From: Heliorestis convoluta | GTDB lineage: Bacteria > Bacillota > Desulfitobacteriia > Heliobacteriales > Heliobacteriaceae | Length of the DNA: 64,000 nt | Direction: 5' to 3' | NCBI RefSeq assembly: GCF_009649955.1 | Contig: NZ_CP045875.1 | Span: forward strand, 2,213,501-2,277,500 | Shown here: positions 8,505 through 16,684 of the stretch, piece by piece | Numbering within the stretch: position 1 is the first letter of the stretch | How the letters are laid out: every line of letters starts with the position of its first letter | Program-made: the position numbers and the translations under genes | Notes under the pieces: generated by a model | Told to the model about the DNA's origin: nothing | Database searches by the model: none | Seen by the model: only the letters and a program-made list of their open reading frames with translations

Positions 8505-8628
8505 TTTCGCGCTTACGAAGTTAGCTGTCGGATTCGGACCAAAGAGCAGGTCCTACCAGTTCAAGAACTGGATTCACCCCATAACGAGTGGGTCCTCCGC
8601 TTCCACCGTAGTTGTGGAACTCAGCGCT
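8505..8628 (-). promoter_or_regulatory. c-di-AMP riboswitch (ydaO/yuaA class) controlling ablAB
   Basis: Read on the minus strand the blocks are CGCTGAGTTCC, GCGGAGGACCC, TGGGGTGAATCC, GGTAGGACC, and CCGAATCCGACAGCTAAC followed by TTCGTAAGCG. They match, block for block, the leader at 1715-1850. Variable hairpins between the blocks differ in sequence but stay complementary (for example CCAGTTC-TT-GAACTGG). The downstream terminator suggests that c-di-AMP binding shuts off osmolyte synthesis. The interval 8373-8730 holds only this element, its terminator and the terminator of the next minus-strand gene. Confidence 0.9.
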
Positions 8629-8679
8629 GGTCTTTATGATGATGTCCTTATTTAGGATATCATGTATAGATTATGCTTG

Positions 8680-8714
8680 TAAAACAGAAAGAGGAACCTT
8701 CTGGCTCCTCTTTC
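8680..8714 (-). terminator. Terminator after the HD-GYP gene
   Basis: On the minus strand GAAAGAGGA (8714-8706) pairs with TCCTCTTTC (8695-8687), followed by TGTTTTAC. It ends the HD-GYP unit just before the ablAB leader. Confidence 0.7.
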
Positions 8715-8730
8715 CGGTACGTCGTAGGCT

Positions 8731-9852
8731 CTATAGGCTTTGTTCTTCTTTAGGGCATGATAACAATAAATTGGTCTCATTTTCTGTAAGAAGCTTATGA
8801 ATGAACATGGTAGGATGCCTTGTTAGGTCAATTTCGGTAGCTTCGACCAGTTGTTTTCCCTCATCAGAAAAAATAAGCCGCACAACAGGACGAGTCTGAA
8901 ATAGTTTGTTCACATCAACAACGATGCCCACGGCACCCGTATTCAATTGAACGACCGACCCAATGGGGTAGATAGCGATGTTTTGGAGAAAGACTTGTGT
9001 TATTGAAGGATCGAGATGTTGTGATGTTGCGGCCATAAGGATCTCGTGGGCTTGATAGGGCAAAAATCCTTTGCGATAGACGCGGTCTGCTACAAGAGCG
9101 TCAAACATGTCTGCAACGGCTACAATACGAGCAAACTCATGAATGTCATTGCCATGAAGACCTCTCGGATAGCCCGTGCCATCAAAGCGTTCATGGTGTT
9201 GAAATGCTACATGGGCACTAAGGCTAGAAAAATCTTCTCTCTTTTTTCGAATTACGTCAAAGCCGTAGTAGCTATGCTTTTGGATTTCCTTGTATTCATC
9301 ATCCGTCAATGAGCCAGGCTTGTTAAGAATTTCTATGGGAACAAACATTTTACCAATATCGTGAAGAAGAGCACCACAGGCTAAATCACGAAGTTTTAGC
9401 TCATTATAGCCTAACGCGAGCCCTGTTAAGGTTGCAAGAACGGCCACATTGACAGAATGCCCAAAGGTATAGTCATCATAAGCTCGTATATCGCTCATAT
9501 GAATCAGAATATGCCGGTTCGCTATGATTTCATCAATAAGATGAGAGACTGCTTTTTTAATTTCTCGTCCATCGATGCCTTTTTCTCCTAGCAATTGAAC
9601 TCGAAAAAAAGTATCGCGCACGGTCTTGATGGTAGCATTGCGAACTGATTCTCGTATAACTTGCGGAATTGGTAAGTCATCGGTCAATTGGTCTTTGATA
9701 AAAACAGCAGGGATACCCAGTTTTTTTAGTCGCTCGATAAACGAGGCAGATACGGTGATACCTGCACCTAATAAAATTTTTCCATCGGAGCTATATAAGG
9801 TACGAGCGAGTATCATACCTGGTGTTAATTGCTCCATTGATATTTTTCTCAA
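8731..9852 (-). CDS. HD-GYP domain c-di-GMP phosphodiesterase
   Basis: A 373-residue soluble protein. Its N-terminal about 120 residues (TPGMILARTLYSSDGKILL) are a common HD-GYP-associated domain (DUF3391-like). The catalytic HD-GYP domain follows, with LLHDIGKMFVP, a second His in QKHSYYG, HHERFDGTGYP and ARIVAVADMFDAL. All expected metal ligands and the GYP triad are present, so activity in c-di-GMP breakdown is likely. A short C-terminal beta-rich domain ends the protein. The start is TTG at 9852, 11 nt after GGGAGG; ATG at codon 6 is an alternative. It is transcribed alone. Confidence 0.9.
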   Translation of the reverse strand: MRKISMEQLTPGMILARTLYSSDGKILLGAGITVSASFIERLKKLGIPAVFIKDQLTDDLPIPQVIRESVRNATIKTVRDTFFRVQLLGEKGIDGREIKKAVSHLIDEIIANRHILIHMSDIRAYDDYTFGHSVNVAVLATLTGLALGYNELKLRDLACGALLHDIGKMFVPIEILNKPGSLTDDEYKEIQKHSYYGFDVIRKKREDFSSLSAHVAFQHHERFDGTGYPRGLHGNDIHEFARIVAVADMFDALVADRVYRKGFLPYQAHEILMAATSQHLDPSITQVFLQNIAIYPIGSVVQLNTGAVGIVVDVNKLFQTRPVVRLIFSDEGKQLVEATEIDLTRHPTMFIHKLLTENETNLLLSCPKEEQSL

Positions 9853-10116
9853 AACAAGGTGGCCTCCCTGTTTGCTTACTATCTTTGTCTTGTTCTATCT
9901 TTTTAAGGTGAAATCCTGCTTTCGTTGGCAGAGGGAAATAATTGGACCTAAAAGCTTTTGCGTGACTTTTTCGAAAAAAAGGGATAAAATGATTTTTGTA
10001 GAATCGTTACTTAAGCCCCCCTGTTAGACAAGAAGCTGGTATTTGGGCCATGGGGCTCCATGGACAGTACAGAAATGGAACAGGACATAAACACTGGATA
10101 TTTTTCAGTCATAATG

Positions 10117-10221
10117 ACCGCTAGGGGAGCCCGGTTTTTGCTCGGGCTGAGAGGGAGCAAGCAATGGATAGCTCCGACCCTTTGGACCTGATCTGGCGTA
10201 ATACCAGCGGAGGAAAGCGGA
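10117..10221 (+). promoter_or_regulatory. TPP riboswitch (THI element)
   Basis: The classic THI-box blocks are present: GGGCTGAGAGGGAGC, ACCCTTTGGACCTGATCTGG and TAATACCAGCGGAGGAAAG. The closing helix pairs CCGCT (10118-10122) with AGCGG (10216-10220). It precedes thiC, with a hairpin at 10245-10275 in between. The interval 9853-10116 upstream holds nothing else I recognise. Confidence 0.97.
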
Positions 10222-10244
10222 TAGATTAAGAATCTATTTTCTTT

Positions 10245-10283
10245 ATCCCTCCTCTTATTTTTACCGAGGAGGGATTGTTTGTG
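10245..10283 (+). terminator. TPP riboswitch expression-platform hairpin
   Basis: ATCCCTCCTC (10245-10254) pairs perfectly with GAGGAGGGAT (10266-10275), followed by a modest T tract (TGTTTGTG). It is placed to terminate transcription before thiC when TPP is bound. Confidence 0.75.
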
Positions 10284-10316
10284 TCTGCAAGGGGTAATAA
10301 AGCAGGAGGATGAACA

Positions 10317-11624
10317 ATGACTACGATGCAGCGGGGCACACAAATGATGCGAGCACTGCAAGGCGAAGTTACGCCTGAAATGGTGCAAGTGGCCAAAGAA
10401 GAAGGTTGGCAAGCGGAAGAGTTAAGAGCCGAGATTGCCGCTGGCCGAGTTGTAATTCCAGCGAACAATCAGCGTCCTAGAGAAAAGTATTGCGGTGTCG
10501 GTCGTGGCTTGCGAACCAAAGTAAACGCCAATATTGGAACGTCTAAAGGGACTTCCGGTATTGATTACGAAAAAAGCAAGTTGGCCATTACCGTAGCTTG
10601 TGGTGCCGATGCTGTTATGGACTTAAGCACCGGTCCTGATATCGATGGAGTTCGTAGAGCTTTAATTGATGGTTGCCCCATTGCTTTTGGCACCGTGCCT
10701 ATCTATCAAGCAACTGTTGAAGCGCAAGAGAAGAAAGGTTCTTTTATTGCTTTAACAGAAGAAGATATTATGAAAGCGGTACAAGCACAGGCAGAAGATG
10801 GCGTTGACTTTATGACCATTCATTGTGGCCTAACTTTAGAAGCACTAGAAAAGTTACGCAATCATAACCGCATTACCGATGTCGTTTCTCGCGGTGGCTC
10901 TTTTTTAACAGGTTGGATGTTACATCATGAAAAAGAGAACCCTTTCTACACGCGCTTTGATGAAATCTTAGAAATTGCTCGTCAATATGATATTACGCTT
11001 AGTTTGGGCGATGCTTTACGACCCGGATGCCTTGCTGATGCAACGGACAGAGGTCAGATTCAAGAACTGATCTTGTTAGGCGAACTGGTTGATCGCTGCC
11101 GTGCTGCAGAGGTACAAGTTATCGTTGAAGGGCCGGGTCACGTCCCTCTTGATCAAGTTGAAATGAACATTAAGCTACAAAAGAGACTCTGCCAGGATGC
11201 ACCTTTCTATGTCTTGGGACCTCTCGTTACCGATGTTGCACCTGGTTATGATCATATTACGAGTGCCATTGGTGGTGCTATCGCCGCTGCAGCGGGTGCT
11301 GATTTTCTATGCTATGTAACGCCTGCAGAGCACCTAGGCTTGCCCGATGAAGATGCAGTTCGTCAAGGTATTATGGCTTCCCGTATTGCTGGTCATGCTG
11401 CCGACATTGCCAAAGGTATTAAAGGTGCTGCCGATTGGGATCGCTCCATGGCTCGAGCACGGAAAGCTTTAGATTGGGAAGAACAGCGTAAGCTTGCCAT
11501 GGATCCAACGACTTTCGATAAGCATCCTCATACCCGGAGCAAAGAAGGTTGCTCTATGTGTGGGCCCTATTGCTCTATGAAGATTGTGAGCGAATATCTG
11601 GGTCGTCCTATGGGAACTTGCTAA
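10317..11624 (+). CDS. thiC: ThiC, phosphomethylpyrimidine synthase (short form)
   Basis: ThiC is a radical SAM enzyme that rearranges AIR to HMP-P, the pyrimidine half of thiamine. This is the 435-residue short form found in Clostridia and archaea, without the long N-terminal extension of proteobacterial ThiC. The C-terminal cluster motif reads CSMCGPYC (CxxCxxxC). Other family blocks seen are ADAVMDLSTG, EGPGHVPLDQVEMN and ATDRGQIQEL. The ATG at 10317 follows AGGAGG at 10304-10309. It is controlled by the TPP riboswitch and followed by thiL and thiD. Confidence 0.97.
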   Translation: MTTMQRGTQMMRALQGEVTPEMVQVAKEEGWQAEELRAEIAAGRVVIPANNQRPREKYCGVGRGLRTKVNANIGTSKGTSGIDYEKSKLAITVACGADAVMDLSTGPDIDGVRRALIDGCPIAFGTVPIYQATVEAQEKKGSFIALTEEDIMKAVQAQAEDGVDFMTIHCGLTLEALEKLRNHNRITDVVSRGGSFLTGWMLHHEKENPFYTRFDEILEIARQYDITLSLGDALRPGCLADATDRGQIQELILLGELVDRCRAAEVQVIVEGPGHVPLDQVEMNIKLQKRLCQDAPFYVLGPLVTDVAPGYDHITSAIGGAIAAAAGADFLCYVTPAEHLGLPDEDAVRQGIMASRIAGHAADIAKGIKGAADWDRSMARARKALDWEEQRKLAMDPTTFDKHPHTRSKEGCSMCGPYCSMKIVSEYLGRPMGTC

Positions 11625-11686
11625 CGGTAAGAGATGCATGCTTTTCTAGGTAGTTGCAATTTGTGCAGAAGGAGTGCCTGGATCTC

Positions 11687-12775
11687 GTGGTAACACCAAT
11701 CAATCGCATCGGTGAGTTTGGGCTTATCGATAAGCTTGCAAAAGCTTGGTCAGAAGGTGCTTCAGAGACAGCCCCTTCTTACAAACAAATGCTTCAACAG
11801 ATAGGCGGTATAAACTCTGACAAAGCAGGTCCTTTTCTACCGCGGCTTGCTGTAGGTGATGATGGCGCTATTCTTGATGTACCATCTCACCGACCTTTGT
11901 TAACCACAACAGATATGCTCGTTGAAAAGGTTCACTTTCTATGGTCGCCCGAGAGAATTGCTTCTCTCGGGCATAAAGCCATGGCCGTAAATATCAGCGA
12001 TATCGCGGCCATGGGAGGTCTTCCAACGTGGGCTTTTTTGTCTATTGCAATACCGCCTGTAGCAACGGTCGAAGAAGTTGTAGCTTTATATCGTGCTATG
12101 GGAGAAACCGCAGGCCGCTATGGTATTTCCTTGGCTGGTGGTGACACCGTTCGATCGGATCAATGGGTTATCAATGTTACTTTGATGGGATTGGCGATCA
12201 AAGAGCCAGTACGGCGTAGTGGTGGTAAGCCCGGTGACTTGCTTGTTGCTACGGGATGGCTCGGCGATGCAGCAGCAGGCCTTCATTTGCTATTGTCAGG
12301 GAAACCTTTTCAGGAGATGACGATGCAAGAGCAATTATTGCTACACCGTCACCTAGAGCCAACGCCTCGAGTGAAAGAAGCCGTGATGCTTGTTCAACAA
12401 AAAGCAGTAAAAGCCATGTTAGATATCAGTGATGGCCTAAGCAGCGAAATTCATCATCTTTGTAAGCAATCCGACTGTGGCGCTCTCCTTGATTTGTCAC
12501 GCCTTCCCATCAGGGACGAGACAACTGAAATCGCTACATCGACAGGGCAATCAGCTCTTTCGTGGGCTTTATCAGGTGGTGAAGATTTTGAACTGCTTTT
12601 TGCTATCGACAAGGAAAAAGTATCTCTACTATCGACAATAGAGCAAAAAACAGGAACAAAATGTACAATTATCGGTGAATTGACGCCGCCCAATGAAGGA
12701 ATCAATGCCTTTCATGGCCCCGAGCATAAAAGCCAAGCCTTCCCTCTTCGAGCAAAAGGCTATAATCATTTCTGA
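11687..12775 (+). CDS. thiL: ThiL, thiamine-monophosphate kinase
   Basis: Phosphorylates TMP to the active cofactor TPP. The start motif IGEFGLIDKL, the metal-binding TTDMLVEKVHF, the segment KAMAVNISDIAAMGG and the C-terminal SGGEDFELLF are all typical of ThiL (PurM/ThiL-like ATP-binding fold). The reading frame is open from a TTG at 11654, but AGAAGGAG stands at 11667-11674, inside that extension. The GTG at 11687 gives MVTPINRIGEFGL, the usual N-terminus, and a 362-residue protein. It lies 62 nt after thiC. Confidence 0.93.
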   Translation: MVTPINRIGEFGLIDKLAKAWSEGASETAPSYKQMLQQIGGINSDKAGPFLPRLAVGDDGAILDVPSHRPLLTTTDMLVEKVHFLWSPERIASLGHKAMAVNISDIAAMGGLPTWAFLSIAIPPVATVEEVVALYRAMGETAGRYGISLAGGDTVRSDQWVINVTLMGLAIKEPVRRSGGKPGDLLVATGWLGDAAAGLHLLLSGKPFQEMTMQEQLLLHRHLEPTPRVKEAVMLVQQKAVKAMLDISDGLSSEIHHLCKQSDCGALLDLSRLPIRDETTEIATSTGQSALSWALSGGEDFELLFAIDKEKVSLLSTIEQKTGTKCTIIGELTPPNEGINAFHGPEHKSQAFPLRAKGYNHF

Positions 12776-12822
12776 GACAACACAGAGGGACGGTATAAGC
12801 TGTATTTTTGAAAGGAAGTAGA

Positions 12823-13689
12823 ATGAGCAAGAGAGATTTTTCAGAACTACCGAAAGTACTTTCTATTGCTGGCTCTGATCCCAGTGGTGGTGCAGGTATA
12901 CAGGCTGATCTGAAAGTGATGGCTCAACTGGATGTTTACGGAGCAGCTGCTGTCACCGCTTTAACAAGACAAACGACGCGTGGTGTTCATCATATCTACG
13001 CTTTAGAACCAGACTGGGTACTCAGGCAGATTGAAGAAGTACTTTATGATCTGAAACCTAGGGTAGTAAAGACAGGGATGCTACAAAGCCCAGCCATTTT
13101 ACAAGGCTTAGCAAAAATATGGCGTGCTTATCAAGAAGAGTATCGTTCTCTTTTGGATTCTGATTGCAGCGATAATGAACAGGAACGACGCCTCGTCATC
13201 GATCCTGTAATGCACTCAGGAACAGGCATCAGCTTGCTCGATGAAGGCAGCTTACGCCTTTTTCGAGAGGAACTATTGCCATTAACAACAGTTCTTACAC
13301 CCAATATTCCAGAAGCAGAAGCTTTCACGGGTATGAGAATCAAAAACATGGAAGATATGGAGAAAGCAGCGGGTCTTCTTCTGGATTGTGGTGTACAATG
13401 GGTATTACTGAAAGGTGGCCATCTACCAGGGCAAGAAGAGGGCGAGATTGTCGATCTGCTTTGCTCTCACGATGAGAGCTATGCCTTTGCAGGGCCTCGT
13501 ATACCTTATCAGGACCCTCATGGTACAGGTTGCACGCTTGCTTCAGCTCTGGCCTCTTACATGGCCCAGAATTACTCTGTACGAGAAAGTGCGGCGAGTG
13601 CCATTACTTGGGTGCGAAGAGCCATTGAAAAGCCTTTGCAAGTGGGTACAGGTCGACCTGTTGTATGTCAGCCTGCTTTGGTAAAGTAA
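12823..13689 (+). CDS. thiD: ThiD, hydroxymethylpyrimidine (phosphate) kinase
   Basis: Phosphorylates HMP and HMP-P in thiamine synthesis. The 288-residue protein has the ribokinase-like fold: SIAGSDPSGGAGIQADLK at the start, VVKTGML, TPNIPEAE, and the C-terminal PHGTGCTLASAL anion-hole motif with the catalytic Asp in DPHGTGC. A GAAAGGAAG ribosome binding site precedes the ATG at 12823. The product would join the ThiC pathway. thiE and the thiazole branch are not in the window. A hairpin repeat unit begins 19 nt after the stop codon. Confidence 0.95.
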   Translation: MSKRDFSELPKVLSIAGSDPSGGAGIQADLKVMAQLDVYGAAAVTALTRQTTRGVHHIYALEPDWVLRQIEEVLYDLKPRVVKTGMLQSPAILQGLAKIWRAYQEEYRSLLDSDCSDNEQERRLVIDPVMHSGTGISLLDEGSLRLFREELLPLTTVLTPNIPEAEAFTGMRIKNMEDMEKAAGLLLDCGVQWVLLKGGHLPGQEEGEIVDLLCSHDESYAFAGPRIPYQDPHGTGCTLASALASYMAQNYSVRESAASAITWVRRAIEKPLQVGTGRPVVCQPALVK

Positions 13690-13707
13690 GGGTCCAAGAT
13701 TAGCACG

Positions 13708-14114
13708 GAAAATAGCTACCTTGTGGTGGGGTCAGGCGTTATGAATTCCTTCCGAACGGACTCATCCCACGCCATGAGCGGCAGCAAGCTGCCGATGGCT
13801 GAGGTCTGAAGTCCTCTCTCCAGGAAGTCATAACGCCTGACCCAGGTACATCTTGCTGGTTGTGACTGGGTTTTGGCCTGTTGCAAATACGATAGGTAGT
13901 TGCGTATACATAGCAAAAAGTTATGCAAAGCAATGCCAATGGGAGTAACAATCAGCAAAAACCTTCTGGGACTGGGCATCACGCTTTCCGCAGCGGGACT
14001 TGGGACCTCAGCTGTCGCCAGCTTGCTGGCGGTAACAGCGTGGGACCAGTCCAGAGCGGAGGAAAGCGTGATGACCAGGCCCCTGCTCAAAGTAACCCCA
14101 ACGTAATCAGGAAA
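13708..14114 (+). repeat. Structured repeat unit A: two hairpin elements in opposite orientation
   Basis: A unit of about 407 bp between thiD and hydC, nearly the same as unit B at 19754-20162. Hairpin E1 (13729-13843) has perfect 16-nt arms, GGGTCAGGCGTTATGA and its complement, around the core GGACT (13758), TCCCACGC (13765), GGCAG-CAAG-CTGCC, GCTGAGGTC (13798) and AGTCC (13810). Hairpin E2 (about 13967-14084) has the same core read on the minus strand with a different outer stem. The spacer folds too: TTGCTGGTTGT and ACAATCAGCAA pair with one G-U, and TTGGC pairs with GCCAA. The rest of 13690-14339 holds a possible terminator near 14135-14180 and the hydC promoter region (TATAAT at 14255-14260). 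Confidence 0.85.
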
Positions 14115-14339
14115 AGAAAAAGTGACCTTTTCGCCCCTCTTTGCATAGGTAGGGGAGAGAGGGTTGCTTTTTTTATTGGAACAAAGAAAGTGGTGGAATC
14201 AGGAAAGAAGAATGATCTGACCTAACAATTAATAAAAGTCTAAAAGTGCTCTTATATAATTGCAAAATGAAAAAAGCCTGCCCCACAAGGTGATATAAGG
14301 GAATCACTTTGTTTCGCGAACACCAAAGGAGGGTTTTCC

Positions 14340-14864
14340 ATGACCCAATGCTTATGCCAAAGTAAGAAACTGGAAAAACTTCACGAAATTATTGCAGTTC
14401 ACAAAGGAAAAGCAGGAACCTTAATTCCGGTCATGCATGAAGCACAAGATCTTTTTGGCCATCTGCCCCTAGATGTACAAAGCATGATTGCAGAAGGGTT
14501 GGAAGTACCGTTGGCTGATGTCTATGCTGTAGCAACTTTTTACTCTAAATTTACACTGCAACCGAAAGGCGTCTATTCGATTCAAGTTTGTCTTGGTACT
14601 GCTTGCTATGTAAAAGGAGCGCAAGCCCTTTTGGACAAGCTGGCGGAGCTATTGCATATCAAGGTAGGTGAGACAACAGAAGACGGTCTTTTCACCCTAG
14701 AAGCTACAAGATGTATTGGTGCCTGCGGTCTTGCACCGGTCATGACTGTAAACGATGAAGTCTATGGTCGCCTGTCCGTAGAACAAATTGACGACATTGT
14801 GCATAAGTACATGGAAATGGCATGGAAGGATGAAGAACATGGCGACACTTCAGAATCTCGCTGA
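14340..14864 (+). CDS. hydC: HydC, NuoE-like [2Fe-2S] subunit of the [FeFe] hydrogenase
   Basis: A 174-residue thioredoxin-fold protein of the 24-kDa (NuoE/HndA) family. The four [2Fe-2S] ligands are in VCLGTACYVKG (Cys-x4-Cys) and TRCIGACGLAP (Cys-x3-Cys). It passes electrons between the flavin subunit and the hydrogenase subunit of a soluble NAD(H)/ferredoxin-linked hydrogenase. The ATG follows AAAGGAGGG. The 3' end overlaps the hydB start by 26 nt, so translation is probably coupled. A TATAAT box at 14255-14260 could be its -10 element, with no clear -35. Confidence 0.92.
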   Translation: MTQCLCQSKKLEKLHEIIAVHKGKAGTLIPVMHEAQDLFGHLPLDVQSMIAEGLEVPLADVYAVATFYSKFTLQPKGVYSIQVCLGTACYVKGAQALLDKLAELLHIKVGETTEDGLFTLEATRCIGACGLAPVMTVNDEVYGRLSVEQIDDIVHKYMEMAWKDEEHGDTSESR

Positions 14865-16668
14865 GATTCGCCAGAAGACGCTACAACAAGCCAACTTGGA
14901 TAGGTCGCGCCAGGGCATTCGTATTGTTGTAGGCATGGCCACTTGTGGTATTGCAGCAGGTGCCCAAAAAGTGTATGAAACAGTGCAGCAAGAGATTGCA
15001 CGCTATGGTCTAGCTGTTACGGTAGTACCGACAGGTTGTATTGGTCTCTGTCGTTATGAACCCATTGTTGACATTTATGTACCTGGCCAAGAAGAGGCTG
15101 TTCGATACGGACAGATAACACCAGAAAAAATAAAAAAAATCATTGCCCTTCATCTTTTTGCAGGTCAACCCGTACCTGACTATGTCTGTCAAGATCATAG
15201 AGGAAAGCAAATGATGGTAGCGCTACGCAACAGCGGTGTGATCAACCCTGAATCAATAGAGGAATATATCGCTGTTGGAGGCTATCAAGCTCTTGCCAAA
15301 GCGCTTTTCGAAATGACACCGCAAGAAGTGATTGAGGAAGTAAAAGCATCAGGCTTACGAGGTCGAGGCGGTGGCGGCTTTTCCACAGGGTTGAAATGGG
15401 ATTATTCCGCTCGTGCAGAAGGTGACCAAAAATATGTGCTTTGTAACGCCGACGAAGGTGATCCCGGTGCCTTCATGGACCGCAGTATTTTAGAAGGCGA
15501 TCCACACAGCATCATTGAAGCGATGACTATCGCTGGTTATGCCATTGGTGCTGATCGTGGCTATATCTATGTTCGCGCCGAATATCCTCTCGCTGTAAAG
15601 CGCTTAGAAAAGGCGATGTCACAAGCACGGCAGATGGGTTTTCTCGGGACAAAGATTTCTGGAAGTGCTTTTTCTTTTGACCTGGAGATTCGGCTCGGTG
15701 CTGGCGCTTTTGTTTGTGGTGAAGAGACGGCTCTTATGGTTTCGATTGAAGGAAAAAGAGGTGAACCACGACCACGACCGCCTTTTCCGGCTGTAAAAGG
15801 CCTTTATGGCCAGCCGACGGTACTGAACAATGTAGAGACTTATGCCAACATTCCTATTATCCTCAGGCGCGGTGCTTCTTGGTTTTCTTCTTTTGGAACA
15901 GAAAAAAGCAAAGGGACAAAAGTCTTTGCTTTAGGTGGCAATATCCATCATACCGGTTTAATTGAAGTTGTCATGGGAACGCCACTGCGCCATGTAATCT
16001 ATGATCTCGGTGGCGGAATACCGGGAGGAAAGAAGTTTAAAGCAGCGCAAACGGGAGGACCATCTGGTGGTTGCATTCCCGCTGCCTATATTGACACAGC
16101 CATTGACTATGAAAACTTGCTAGAACTGGGATCCATGATGGGCTCTGGTGGACTCATAGTAATGGATGAAGAAACTTGTATGGTCGATGTGGCACGTTTT
16201 TTCTTAGAATTTACCGTTGATGAATCTTGCGGAAAATGCCCTCCTTGTCGTATCGGTACCAAACGAATGCTAGAACTACTAGAGCGCATTACCAGCAACA
16301 AAGGAGAAAAAGGTGATCTAGAAAAGTTAGAGCAGCTTGCAAAAACCATTCAGGCCGCTTCTCTCTGTGGTCTCGGCCAAACAGCCCCCAATCCTGTGAT
16401 GAGTACCCTGCGTTATTTTCGCGCGGAATATGAAGCCCACATTGAGGAAAGAAAATGTCCTGCAGGCGTCTGTAAAGCCTTTTTGGAGTATACCATCATT
16501 GAAGAAAAATGTCGCAAATGTAGCCTCTGTGCTCGTACTTGTCCTGTCGGTGCTATTACTGGAAAAATTAAAAAGCCTCATCGCATCGATACAGAGAAGT
16601 GTACCCAATGTGGCCTCTGTATGAGCAAATGCCCTGTCAAAGCCATTGCCAAAAGGCCAAAGCAGTAA
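14839..16668 (+). CDS. hydB: HydB, NuoF-like flavin/NADH subunit of the [FeFe] hydrogenase
   Basis: A 609-residue protein. Domains in order: an N-terminal thioredoxin-like segment (about 15-110); the NADH/FMN-binding NuoF core with GLRGRGGGGFSTG and LCNADEGDPGAFMDR; the [4Fe-4S] motif ESCGKCPPCRIGTKRM; and a C-terminal two-cluster ferredoxin domain (CRKCSLCARTCPVG and CTQCGLCMSKCPV). This is the flavin subunit of HydABC/Hnd enzymes, which couple H2, NAD(H) and ferredoxin by flavin-based bifurcation. The N-terminal domain shows only three Cys at the usual [2Fe-2S] positions (TCGIAAG and GCIGLC). The ATG at 14839 has GGAAGG upstream; the frame also extends to 14788 without a good ribosome binding site. 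Confidence 0.93.
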   Translation: MATLQNLAEIRQKTLQQANLDRSRQGIRIVVGMATCGIAAGAQKVYETVQQEIARYGLAVTVVPTGCIGLCRYEPIVDIYVPGQEEAVRYGQITPEKIKKIIALHLFAGQPVPDYVCQDHRGKQMMVALRNSGVINPESIEEYIAVGGYQALAKALFEMTPQEVIEEVKASGLRGRGGGGFSTGLKWDYSARAEGDQKYVLCNADEGDPGAFMDRSILEGDPHSIIEAMTIAGYAIGADRGYIYVRAEYPLAVKRLEKAMSQARQMGFLGTKISGSAFSFDLEIRLGAGAFVCGEETALMVSIEGKRGEPRPRPPFPAVKGLYGQPTVLNNVETYANIPIILRRGASWFSSFGTEKSKGTKVFALGGNIHHTGLIEVVMGTPLRHVIYDLGGGIPGGKKFKAAQTGGPSGGCIPAAYIDTAIDYENLLELGSMMGSGGLIVMDEETCMVDVARFFLEFTVDESCGKCPPCRIGTKRMLELLERITSNKGEKGDLEKLEQLAKTIQAASLCGLGQTAPNPVMSTLRYFRAEYEAHIEERKCPAGVCKAFLEYTIIEEKCRKCSLCARTCPVGAITGKIKKPHRIDTEKCTQCGLCMSKCPVKAIAKRPKQ

Positions 16669-16684
16669 GGAGTGGTTAAGGCCT

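Noticed and set aside
13729-13843. Integron attC site
   Set aside because: The arms GTTATGA and TCATAAC recall attC cores, but the order and consensus (RYYYAAC ... GTTRRRY) do not fit, and no integrase or cassette is near.
13716-14225. Open frames of 60-124 codons within repeat units A and B and on the reverse strand
   Set aside because: They follow the arms of the hairpins, lack ribosome binding sites and have no protein-like composition; the conservation is explained by structure.
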